Below, piece after piece: positions 16,255-24,800 of a stretch of DNA of 64,000 bases. The stretch spans positions 1 to 64,000 of the forward strand of contig CAJURT010000003.1 in assembly GCA_910588875.1 (NCBI GenBank), given 5' to 3'. Source of the stretch: an uncultured Lachnospiraceae bacterium. GTDB lineage: Bacteria > Bacillota > Clostridia > Lachnospirales > Lachnospiraceae. Position 1 is the stretch's first letter. The number at the start of each line of letters is the position of its first letter. The translations under genes and the position numbers were made by a program. The notes under the pieces are model-generated. The model had not been told where the DNA came from, did no database searches, and was given only the letters and a program-made list of their open reading frames with translations.

Positions 16255-17472
16255 TTGGAAGAGGTAAGGGTTAGAAAAGGCGCTATACAGGTGAGGGGGA
16301 TATTTGTCCTGGCGTTTTCGGCGGCAATGCTGGCAGGCGGGGTGTTTCCGGTACAGGCGGCCCCTACCGGGCCGGGGGCGCCTCCGGAAGTGGAGCGTTA
16401 TGATGAGGCCACCTATGCCAGGCTTCAGGACAACCGGATCGAGTATGACGAGATCCCAGATCTGGTTCACGAATATAATCCGGATATTTCCAAGGCATGG
16501 GATACCTACATGAGCAGCAAGGAGGACTATGCCGGGATTGTGACGGAACTGGAAAGCCAGTACCGGACGGTGAAGGATACGGCGGACGGGTATATCTCTG
16601 CCGGCCAGCTGATGGGAAACCAGCTTTTGATATCCACAGGCAGGCAGCTGACAAAGGGATACCAGGGAGTGATCCAGGGGATGCGGGATACGGTTAACAA
16701 GTGGGATACCAATAAGAGAAACACCAGTATGCTGCGGAACGCAGAGCGGCAGGTGACAGCCGGGACGCAGAGCGCCATGATTGGGTATGAGACTATCCGC
16801 CAGAACATTGCCACCCTGGAGACTATGGTAAGGCTCTATGAACAGCAGGTGGAGATGATGAACCGGATGGCAGGCCTTGGCATGGCCACGGGGACAGACC
16901 TGGCCGGTGCCAACAGCAGCCTTCTGACAGCCCGTGCACAGCTGGCCTCCCTGAGCAGCCAGCAGGAGAGCGTGAGGAGAACCTTATGTATGCTGCTGGG
17001 ATATGACCCGGATTCCTATCCGGAGATCTGCCCGATTCCGGAGTTTGATATGAGCCGCTTAGAGGGGATGAACCTGGAGGAGGATACGGTGAAGGCCATT
17101 GGCAACAACCAGACATTGATCAGCCAGCGGACTTCCGAGAAGGGGAAGACGAATGACCAGATCGCTGCCCGAAGCCGGATGATTGAGGAGGGAGACCAGA
17201 AGCTGACGATTGAGATGCAGCGGCTCTACCAGGAGGTGCAGGATAAGAAGGCGGCCTATGAAGCTGCCCGGACCGGCTTTGCAGCAGCTGAGAAAAGCCG
17301 GGAGGCAGCAGAACGCCAGTACCGGCTGGGGCTTTTGTCCCAGGTTCAGTATATCGGGACTCAGATCTCTTATCATCAGAAAAAGGCGGAAAAGGAGTCC
17401 GCCAACCTGAATCTTCTGCAGGCAATGGAGAATTATGACTGGGGAGTGATGGGGTTTGCGGCAGTTGAGTAA
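16255..17472 (+). CDS. TolC-like (outer membrane efflux family) protein 2
   Basis: The 405-residue paralogue of the preceding protein shares LQDNRIEYDEIPDLVHEYN near its N-terminus, AMENYDW at the C-terminus, and a helix-rich body with MATGTDLAGANSSLLTARAQ and LGLLSQVQYIGTQ turns. A signal peptide of about 34 residues ends near FPVQA. I place the start at TTG, 7 bases after a perfect AAGGAGG; the open frame extends 19 codons further with no better site. The tandem copies suggest duplication followed by divergence, perhaps to form a hetero-oligomeric duct. Confidence 0.8.
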   Translation: MEEVRVRKGAIQVRGIFVLAFSAAMLAGGVFPVQAAPTGPGAPPEVERYDEATYARLQDNRIEYDEIPDLVHEYNPDISKAWDTYMSSKEDYAGIVTELESQYRTVKDTADGYISAGQLMGNQLLISTGRQLTKGYQGVIQGMRDTVNKWDTNKRNTSMLRNAERQVTAGTQSAMIGYETIRQNIATLETMVRLYEQQVEMMNRMAGLGMATGTDLAGANSSLLTARAQLASLSSQQESVRRTLCMLLGYDPDSYPEICPIPEFDMSRLEGMNLEEDTVKAIGNNQTLISQRTSEKGKTNDQIAARSRMIEEGDQKLTIEMQRLYQEVQDKKAAYEAARTGFAAAEKSREAAERQYRLGLLSQVQYIGTQISYHQKKAEKESANLNLLQAMENYDWGVMGFAAVE

Positions 17473-17497
17473 AAAGGCTAAGTTTAGTTTCGGGGTA

Positions 17498-18202
17498 TCA
17501 GTTTCCAGGTTCCAAGGTTTTCCCGGAGTCGGCCGGGGAGATGTCCGGGGAGCCGAACTGGGGGAAAAGGAAGAAACGGATTTTTATGTCAGGGCGGTTA
17601 TCCTCAAGGGCGAGGTAATCGCCTTCTGTTAATTCCTGCTGAAGCATCCGGGTGCTTTCCTGAGGAACGGCTGTGCAGGCAGTGTCAAGAAAGCAGAACT
17701 GGGGATAGAGCACGCACCACCAGTTGTGCCCCTCACCTTTTCCCAGTGTGATACGGGCAGCGTCATAGTAGCCGCAGGGGAAAACCAGTTCACCATAGGA
17801 ACGGGTAGGGAAATAGCAGTTGGTAAGCTGAAGGCTGGTATGGTAATCAAAACCACGGTTTTCCAGATACCGGTCAGCCAGCTGTTCGATTTCCTCCCGG
17901 TTTTCCTCCAGGCAGGCAATGGTGTCTGCTTTGCCGGCATGATCCGGCAGGTGTTTTTTTACGTAGTCCAGAATAAGGCTCCTTACCTCCAGCTTAACCT
18001 GCTGGTCTTCCTTGCCATCACTGTCGGCCAGGATATGGAAACGCAGCACATGGGGAGACAGCCTGTCCGCCAGATCTTCCCTTTGCCGTTGAAGCTTCCC
18101 CTGAGAAAGCAGCACTGCCAACAAAAAACACCCCATAGAAACTGCCAGATAAAGCTGCCAGGGCCTATCAGCCCGGAAGCAACGTCTAAAAATACCATCC
18201 AT
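17498..18202 (-). CDS. spoIIR: Stage II sporulation protein R
   Basis: The 234-residue protein has one N-terminal membrane segment (about residues 16-34) and an extracellular domain with the SpoIIR signature: LRFHILADSDGKEDQQVKL, TNCYFPTRSYG, LVFPCGYYDAARITLG and GHNWWCVLYPQFCF. In Bacillus, SpoIIR is made in the forespore under sigma F and triggers SpoIIGA to process pro-sigma E in the mother cell. An AAGGAG box fixes the ATG; 43 in-frame codons upstream lack one. I could not see a convincing sigma-F promoter. The gene implies an endospore former. Confidence 0.95.
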   Translation of the reverse strand: MDGIFRRCFRADRPWQLYLAVSMGCFLLAVLLSQGKLQRQREDLADRLSPHVLRFHILADSDGKEDQQVKLEVRSLILDYVKKHLPDHAGKADTIACLEENREEIEQLADRYLENRGFDYHTSLQLTNCYFPTRSYGELVFPCGYYDAARITLGKGEGHNWWCVLYPQFCFLDTACTAVPQESTRMLQQELTEGDYLALEDNRPDIKIRFFLFPQFGSPDISPADSGKTLEPGN

Positions 18203-18251
18203 AATAAAAATCTCCTTAAAAAAATCAAAATTTATTCCCTTTTCAATTCCA

Positions 18252-18280
18252 CTTTCAATTATTGACAGATATGATATAAT
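18252..18280 (+). promoter_or_regulatory. Possible promoter of ddl-murI-DUF1934
   Basis: A perfect TATAAT (18275-18280) lies in the divergent gap, with a poor -35 (CTTTCA) 17 bases upstream. It would give a leader of about 130 bases for ddl. Only the -10 is convincing. Confidence 0.4.
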
Positions 18281-18415
18281 TAAACGTAGCAATTTCTTGT
18301 TTTCCCGCATTTGGAAAACAAGAAGAACCACTGCGGAGCCGCCTCAAAAACAGTCGCTGCAAGGCCGCCCCGCTCCCTCATTTTCAACATCAAAAAACCA
18401 GGAGGATCCCCAATT

Positions 18416-19483
18416 ATGCCTAAAAAAAGAATCGCAGTCCTGTTCGGCGGCCAGTCATCCGAGCACATTGTGTCCTGTATGTCAGCTGCCAATGTGATTG
18501 ACCAGATAGACACCCTGCGATATGAAACCTTACTCATTGGTATTACCGAATCCGGCCACTGGCTGAAGACGGAATCCGTGGAGGACATCCGCTCCGGCGC
18601 CTGGCGGGAAAGCCGGACAGAAGCAATCATTTCCCCGGATGCCACCCAAAAATGTGTCATCCTGACCTGCGACGGCCAGACGGAACAGATCCCTATCGAT
18701 GCTGCCTTCCCCATCCTGCATGGCCCATACGGGGAAGACGGAACAGTCCAGGGGCTTTTGGAACTGGCCCAGATCCCTTATGTAGGCGCAGGCGTCCTGT
18801 CTTCTGCGGTATCCATGGATAAACTTTACACCAAGCTGATTGTAGACAGTATCGGGATCCGCCAGGCGGCCTATGTACCGGTTTTTGTATGGAAGCTGCG
18901 CAAAGACCCGGATGCCGTTATTCGCCGGATTGAAGAAAAACTTCCCTATCCGGTATTCATCAAGCCAGCCAATGCCGGTTCGTCACGGGGGGTCAGCAAG
19001 GCACAAAACCGCCGGCAGCTCCAGGAAGGCCTTGAGGAGGCAGCCAATCATGACAGCAAGATCCTGGTTGAGGAAGCGATTGTCGGCCACGAGATAGAGT
19101 GCGCGGTCCTGGGAGGGGGCGAGAAGCCTGTGATGTCCTCCGGCGTCGGGGAGATCCTGGCAGCAGCCGAGTTCTACGATTTCGATGCAAAGTATTTTAA
19201 CGAGGAATCCCGCACCGTGATTGGCCCGGAACTTCCGGGAGATTCCGTTGCCCGTGTGAAAAAGGCGGCCGAACAGATTTTTAATGCTGTGGATGGTTAC
19301 GGCCTGGCTCGGGTGGATTTCTTTGTGAAAGAGGACGGGGAAGTGATTTTTAACGAAATTAATACTATGCCTGGTTTTACCGCCATCAGCATGTATCCCA
19401 TGCTCTGGGAGGCAGAAGGCTTGTCCAAACGGCTGCTGATCGATAAGCTGATCCTGCTGGCATTTGAACGGAAACCACGGTAG
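18416..19483 (+). CDS. ddl: D-alanine--D-alanine ligase
   Basis: This 355-residue ATP-grasp enzyme joins two D-Ala for peptidoglycan precursors. It opens with the family motif AVLFGGQSSEHIVSCMSA. It also carries FPILHGPYGEDGTVQGLLE, the ATP-grasp KPANAGSSRGVSKA, and the metal site FNEINTMPGFTAISMYP. The start is the ATG behind ACCAGGAGGATCC; 35 upstream in-frame codons are ignored. The omega-loop segment AAEFYDFDAKY has Tyr-Asp-Phe-Asp in the form usual for D-Ala-D-Ala rather than D-Ala-D-Lac ligases, so glycopeptide sensitivity at this step is expected (inference). murI follows by 26 bases. Confidence 0.96.
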   Translation: MPKKRIAVLFGGQSSEHIVSCMSAANVIDQIDTLRYETLLIGITESGHWLKTESVEDIRSGAWRESRTEAIISPDATQKCVILTCDGQTEQIPIDAAFPILHGPYGEDGTVQGLLELAQIPYVGAGVLSSAVSMDKLYTKLIVDSIGIRQAAYVPVFVWKLRKDPDAVIRRIEEKLPYPVFIKPANAGSSRGVSKAQNRRQLQEGLEEAANHDSKILVEEAIVGHEIECAVLGGGEKPVMSSGVGEILAAAEFYDFDAKYFNEESRTVIGPELPGDSVARVKKAAEQIFNAVDGYGLARVDFFVKEDGEVIFNEINTMPGFTAISMYPMLWEAEGLSKRLLIDKLILLAFERKPR

Positions 19484-19509
19484 AGGAAACAGGAAAGAGG
19501 ACAGAAGCG

Positions 19510-20328
19510 ATGGATAGAAATGCACCGGTGGGGGTTTTTGATTCCGGAGTAGGCGGACTGACTGTGGCACGGGAGATTATCCGCCAGATTCCGGAAGAAC
19601 GGATTATATATTTCGGAGACACAGCCCGTCTTCCTTACGGAAGCAAATCCAGGGATACCATAATCCGCTATTCCCGCCAGATTATCCGCTTTTTGCGGAC
19701 AAAGGAGGTTAAGGCGATTGTCATTGCCTGTAACACAGCCAGTTCCTATGCCTTAGATGCCGTGCAGGCAGAGACCGACATCCCGGTGATTGGGGTGATC
19801 AATGCCGGTGCCCGGACAGCGGTACAGGCCACCCGTAACCGGAAGATTGGCGTAATCGGAACCGAGGGTACAATCGGCAGCGGTATCTATACAGAGGTGA
19901 TGCAGCAGATGAGACCGGATATTGAGGTGTTTGGGAAACCCTGCCCCCTTTTTGTGCCGCTGGTGGAGGAAGGATTACTGCATGATTCTGTCACCGATGA
20001 GATTGCCTCCCGCTATTTAAGCAGCCTGAAAGGGAAATATATTGACACCTTGGTGCTGGGCTGCACACATTACCCCCTGTTGCGTTCCACCCTGCAGCGT
20101 CTGTTGGGAGAAGGGGTGACTTTGGTAAATCCGGCTTATGAGACGGCTTTGGAATTACGTGATCTTTTAAAACGGCAGCATTTGGACAGGGAAGGAGATG
20201 CGTTCCCTGAAGAAGAAAAGTATCAGTTTTTTGTCAGTGACCTGGCAGATAAATTTACCAGCTTTGCCACTGCGATCCTGCCAGGCCAGGTAAAGGAGAC
20301 CAGGAAGATCAACATTGAGGAATACTAA
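19510..20328 (+). CDS. murI: Glutamate racemase
   Basis: The 272-residue cytoplasmic enzyme makes D-glutamate for peptidoglycan. It has VGVFDSGVGGLTVAREI at the N-terminus, the first catalytic Cys in VIACNTASSYALDA and the second in LVLGCTHYPLLRS, with GDTARLPYGSK between. Length and motifs are normal. It sits between ddl and a DUF1934 gene, forming a short cell-wall operon. Confidence 0.97.
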   Translation: MDRNAPVGVFDSGVGGLTVAREIIRQIPEERIIYFGDTARLPYGSKSRDTIIRYSRQIIRFLRTKEVKAIVIACNTASSYALDAVQAETDIPVIGVINAGARTAVQATRNRKIGVIGTEGTIGSGIYTEVMQQMRPDIEVFGKPCPLFVPLVEEGLLHDSVTDEIASRYLSSLKGKYIDTLVLGCTHYPLLRSTLQRLLGEGVTLVNPAYETALELRDLLKRQHLDREGDAFPEEEKYQFFVSDLADKFTSFATAILPGQVKETRKINIEEY

Positions 20329-20362
20329 AATATCAAAGTGGCTGGCACAGAGGGAAAAGCAT

Positions 20363-20809
20363 ATGACGAGAGACGTTCTGATCAGGATCAGTGGCCAACA
20401 GGCCATGGATGGCGACGAGCATAATGTAGAAGTGATAATAACAGGAGACTATTTTTTTAAAAATGGTAAGCATTATGTGGTTTATGACGAGATGATGGAA
20501 GAACTGGAAGGCAGTGTGCATAATACAGTGAAAATCACCCGGGACAGGATGGATATCCAGAAGAACGGCGCGATAGGCGCCCATATGGTATTTGAATTAG
20601 ACAAGAAAAGGCAGACCCGCTATGCTACGCCGCTGGGGGATATGGTTGTGGATCTCACAACCACCCGGATTGATTTGGTTGAGCAGGAGGACAATATCAA
20701 GGTATCTGTGGAGTATTCCCTGGGGATCAATTACCAGCATATATCAGACAACAGCATTATCATAGATATCTGGTCCCGGCAAAAGGCACAGCTTAAACTG
20801 CGCAGATAG
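20363..20809 (+). CDS. DUF1934 domain protein (YwiB-like)
   Basis: The 148-residue protein fits the DUF1934 family, a small calycin-like beta barrel: VLIRISGQQ at the start, a central run of alternating strands, and YSLGINYQHISDNSIIIDI near the end. Its function is unknown, although the family often lies near cell-wall or arginyl-tRNA synthetase genes in Firmicutes. The ATG is preceded by GAGGGAAAAG; the frame extends 16 codons upstream into the murI stop. A strong terminator follows directly, so this is the last gene of the ddl operon. Confidence 0.85.
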   Translation: MTRDVLIRISGQQAMDGDEHNVEVIITGDYFFKNGKHYVVYDEMMEELEGSVHNTVKITRDRMDIQKNGAIGAHMVFELDKKRQTRYATPLGDMVVDLTTTRIDLVEQEDNIKVSVEYSLGINYQHISDNSIIIDIWSRQKAQLKLRR

Positions 20810-20818
20810 AGGGATGGG

Positions 20819-20845
20819 GGCGGCTTTGGCCGCCTTTTTATTTTT
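20819..20845 (+). terminator. Terminator of ddl-murI-DUF1934
   Basis: GGCGGC-TTTG-GCCGCC is followed at once by TTTTTATTTTT, a classic intrinsic terminator 9 bases after the DUF1934 stop. Confidence 0.93.
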
Positions 20846-21009
20846 GCGGGCAATGCACCGGTACGATAGTGCGCTGACACCTATATGCTGGCCGAAAACA
20901 GGAAAATTGCCGGAATGCCGAAGGAAAAGCAGCGGTGATATATAGATAAAACCAGGAAAAGAGCGGCTGGGTTTGTGCAATATAACTTCAAAAAAGAAGG
21001 AACATTACT

Positions 21010-21156
21010 TAATATGGATTATCGGAAATTCCAAGCGAAAAAAGAAGTACATTTTGAAAAAAATCATAAAAACATATTGAATTTTAAAACTGGTTGAGGT
21101 ATACTTGGGTAAAAGATGGCAGTTTGGTATAATTTGGCAGTTGATAATCCATATTA
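21010..21156. repeat. 14-bp inverted repeats flanking a promoter (candidate invertible element)
   Basis: TAATATGGATTATC at 21010-21023 is the exact reverse complement of 21143-21156. The 119 bases between are AT-rich and hold a promoter pointing to the LPXTG protein operon. Inverted repeats around a promoter upstream of a surface protein are the layout of invertible promoters. No site-specific recombinase gene is in the window. The rest of 20846-21263 holds nothing else I can support. Confidence 0.5.
21077..21105 (+). promoter_or_regulatory. Promoter of the surface-protein operon
   Basis: TTGAAT, 17 bases, TATACT. A second possible -10 (TATAAT at 21128-21133, weak -35 TTGGGT) lies just downstream. 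Both are inside the inverted-repeat segment, and a leader of about 150 bases would precede the first gene. Confidence 0.6.
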
Positions 21157-21263
21157 TAAGAAGCTTTTCTTAGCAGTCGCTTTGTTTCTGTTAAACATCC
21201 AATATTATACCGAATCGGTTCAACTTTATAGGGATGCCATGAAAAAGGAAGCGGGGAGATTAT

Positions 21264-21776
21264 ATGTCCGTGAGGCAAACGGGTGGCAAAAGCGGTACAG
21301 AGACAGTAAGGATCCTGCCGGAGAATAAATTCTGTAACAGAAGTATGCTGGTTTGCATACAGGGATGGGGGAGGGGAGAACCATATGGGCAGATCCTTCA
21401 TCCGGAATGCAAGGAGACAGTGCCGTTTATGGGTTTGGCGGAATTATGCCTGGGTATCGGCCGGATGGCCAGTTCTCTGGAAAACTCCCGGGAAAGGGCA
21501 GAATGTCATATTACAGAGAAGAGACCTGGCCAGACCTTATACGGCAGTGCGAGGCAGGAGATTCTCTTTGTGGAAGTGTTTGCAAGGCAGCATAGGAGCC
21601 TGCAGGGCAGATACCGTGGAAGACTCACCGGCGGAAGGCATATATATTTCCGCAGTGCACTGGAGTTGATGGCATCTGTAAAACAATGGGGGAGAAAAAG
21701 AAAAAACAATACGCGGAGTTTGGTACAACCCGCCTTTTTAAAAGGGATAGTACCAACAGGCGTTAAAAATAGATAA
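21264..21776 (+). CDS. Small conserved protein of unknown function upstream of the LPXTG gene
   Basis: The 170-residue basic, cytoplasmic-looking protein has no signal peptide. GCGGGGAG lies 7 bases before its ATG. A middle block with FMGLAELCLGIGRMASSLE and a later block EILFVEVFARQHRSLQGR then HIYFRSALELMASV resemble a small protein family I recall from Lachnospiraceae, often beside large surface-protein genes; I cannot name a domain. The first 50 residues and the last 30 look unconserved, so the true start may be internal. It lies 74 bases upstream of the LPXTG gene and is probably cotranscribed. A regulatory role for the surface protein is only a guess. Confidence 0.55.
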   Translation: MSVRQTGGKSGTETVRILPENKFCNRSMLVCIQGWGRGEPYGQILHPECKETVPFMGLAELCLGIGRMASSLENSRERAECHITEKRPGQTLYGSARQEILFVEVFARQHRSLQGRYRGRLTGGRHIYFRSALELMASVKQWGRKRKNNTRSLVQPAFLKGIVPTGVKNR

Positions 21777-21850
21777 GGGAAGCCTCAAGAAAGCAGCTGT
21801 TCTGCAATACGGATGCAGGGTGGCAACAGGATTAAAAAGGAGAGTATGGT

Positions 21851-24800
21851 ATGTGGAAAGAAATTCGCAAAAATTACAGGCGCCTGGTGGCATTTATGCT
21901 GGCCATGGCCATGGTTTTTACCAATGTGGGTGGAAATCTGGGCACTGTGTTTGCTGCGGGCGAGACCGAGGAAGCGTTATTCCTGGTTGATGGCGCAGAG
22001 ATCCGGGCGGCAATCCGTGATGCGAAGGAAGCGGGGGAAGTATTCCGGTTTTCCTCTCTGGAACTAAAAGCCCGGGCAGTGAGTGTAAAGAATAAGTATG
22101 AGAAATTACTGGGAGCCAAGGAAGGCAAGGTTTACCAGCTGGATGTGGATGTTGACCGGCGCCATGCACCGGAATATACTTCCCTGGAAGTGTATTATAA
22201 TTCCGGGACAGAGGATGTGGTGTTTTTATGTATCAATGAGAGCGACCTGGTTGTGGCTTTCCGCGTGCAGGTTGGGGGATATGAGACCGAATCTGTAGTG
22301 GTAAAACCAAATGGCGCGAATGTGGAGGATGAAGAGGAAAACATGTCCTATACGGAGAACTATGAGGCCGGGGACATGGTTAATGATGTGAAAAAGGATG
22401 TAAAGGCTGAGATTGTGGCCACACCGGAGCCTTCAGAAGGGGAAACTTCTGATGAGGATTTTGAGGAAGAGCCAACGGGAGAGGTATCTGAAAGCACATC
22501 AGAAGAGGCCGGGCAGCCGGAAACGGAAGCAGGGCAGGAAGAAGAAACGGCAGGGGCCGGGGAGGAAGAAGCGGCAAGCCGGGAAGAAGAGACAGTTCAG
22601 GAACCAGAGGCAGGCCAGGAACCGGAGTCTGATGAGGAGCCGGAGGAAGGGCAGGCGTTGGAGACCGAGGCAGAGGTTTCTGAGCCAGCAGCATCAGAGG
22701 CAGAGGACAATGAGATATCCCAGGCAGAACAGGTCGGGTTATCCCACCATAAAGCGGCAATTGTGGCTATGTCTGCAGACAGCCTGGAAACCGGCAATGT
22801 GGAATCCGACAGGGAAATACCGTATGGAGAGCCGGAAGTCGGACAGGGGAATGAGCCGGAAACCGGGGAACCAGAATCGGAGGAAACGGAATACGATGAA
22901 CCGGAAACGGATGAGGCAGTTTCGGAAGGAACTTCAGCAGACGAAACCTTAGCAGGTGAAATTGCTCCGGAGGAAAGCAGGGAAGAAGAAACAGAGGGAA
23001 GCAAAGAGCCTGAGGGCGATGAAGTTGGGAAGGAATCTGAGGGATCAAAACCGGAAGAATCTGAGAGCCAGGGGGAGGCGGAAAGCAGCAATGCCCCAGC
23101 CGCAGAAGAGGAGGACACAGGGAACGCAGGAGAAAATAAAGGGGATGAACCAGAGGAAAGTGTTTCCGGCGGGGCAGGTACAGGCGGCCAGGAACCGGAG
23201 GAAGAGGATGGCCAGCTGCTGGAGGACGATTCCGTAGGGACCCTGGGGGTGCTGAGGGCAAAAGCATATGAAACGGTGACTATCCGCGACCATGTGAATG
23301 CGAAAGCCTTGCAGGTTGCCCTGGAAGAGATTGACGTGATCAGCAAAGGCGCGGTAAGCGGGGAGATCCAGGAGGTCCTTGATGCCATCCGGGCGCTGAT
23401 TGATAATTACCAGAAGGGTGTTTATGGGACAGAGGAGGAACTGGGGGAAGCCATAGATGCCGTCACGGCAATGCTTGAGGGATTGGGAGATGAACCCTAT
23501 CCGGATGAACTTACTGAAGCCATAAACGAACTGCAGGAGATCCTGGGCCTTGGCGTGAAAACGCTTGAGGCAGAGGGGGAGTGTACCTGCGAGTACCTGT
23601 GTACCTGGGTCAAGGGTCCGTCTGGCGAATATATCAATGTCAACCAGGACTGCCCGGTCTGCAGCCACGCAACGAAACAGGAACTGGATTCCTTTACCTA
23701 TGACCCTGACCATCCGGAGAATTTCGTGTGCAAAGGTAAGCAGGCTGTAATCCCGGGGAATGATCCTGGTTGTAAACACAATGGAAGCGGAATAAACCGA
23801 TGGTTTCCAGGCGGTGGGAATCCGGATCCGATCCCTGCCAGCTGTCAATATCCAGCAACGCCTGAAAAAGACGGATTAGATGCAGCCATTGAGTGCTGGG
23901 GATGCGGTGCAAAATGGCTTTGGAGATTTGATCCAGAATCGCAAGCAGACCCGGATGCCCATATCTGTAACGAAGATGACTCTGATATCATAAAAGAGGC
24001 AACCTGTACAGAAGACGGCCTAAAAAGTCAGACCTGCGTCTTTTGCGGTAAGATTGAAACGGTTATAAAAGGCGGGCACAGGAAGCCGGAGGATGAAACA
24101 AAGATTGAGGTGACGCCGGCTGGCTGCAAAAACGGAGCAGTCAGGTATATCTGCGAAGACTGTAAGGAAGAAGTTTCAGAGACGCTGCCCGGTAAACATG
24201 GAAAGTTTACCGAAGGGATCTGCGACGAATGCGGGGCGGCAGCGTATCGGATATTTACTTATGAAGACGGAGCCACTCCAAGCGGCAGCGGCTATGAGTT
24301 AAAGCTTTGTGCAAGAGTCATTGTGGATAAGGACGGGGAGGCCTACGAGGAGGACACCAGAGGAAACCGCTGGAATGATGGCAGTTTTGCCGTGATTATC
24401 AATGAAGCTTTGATGGGTAAGGTGAAGGCTGAAAAGGATGAAAACGGCAAAATTGTGATGACCCATGTGGTAGGTTATTCCAACGGGGAAACATACCAGG
24501 TTGGGGACAGGATCCCGTATGAAAAAGTTCTTGATATGCAGGTGGATTTCAGCGCTTCGGGAGACGAGGGAAAAGTCATCTATCTGGAAGCTGTCCGTGA
24601 AGCTGTAACAGATAATTTTGAAATCAATAAGGTTGCCTATAAAGCTGCATATTCCGAGCCGGAGCCGGAACTGAGAAAGGAAATTTTCGAAACTTCCCAC
24701 GGCATAATGAAAGAAATCGAGTATGAAAATGACGGCAGGACTTGTACCATCACCTATATAATCCCTGAGAAATACGAAGGCGATACGGTTGATGTTGACG

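Noticed and set aside
21116..21328. 70-codon frame between the promoter and the 21264 gene
   Set aside because: Its ATG lies about 5 bases after the predicted transcription start with no ribosome site, and it spans a -10-like element and an inverted-repeat arm. It overlaps the better supported 21264 frame.
22430..23240. Tandem DNA repeats in the acidic stalk of the surface protein
   Set aside because: The region is low complexity (Glu/Pro/Ser), but no regular repeat period is visible, so it is not listed as a repeat array.
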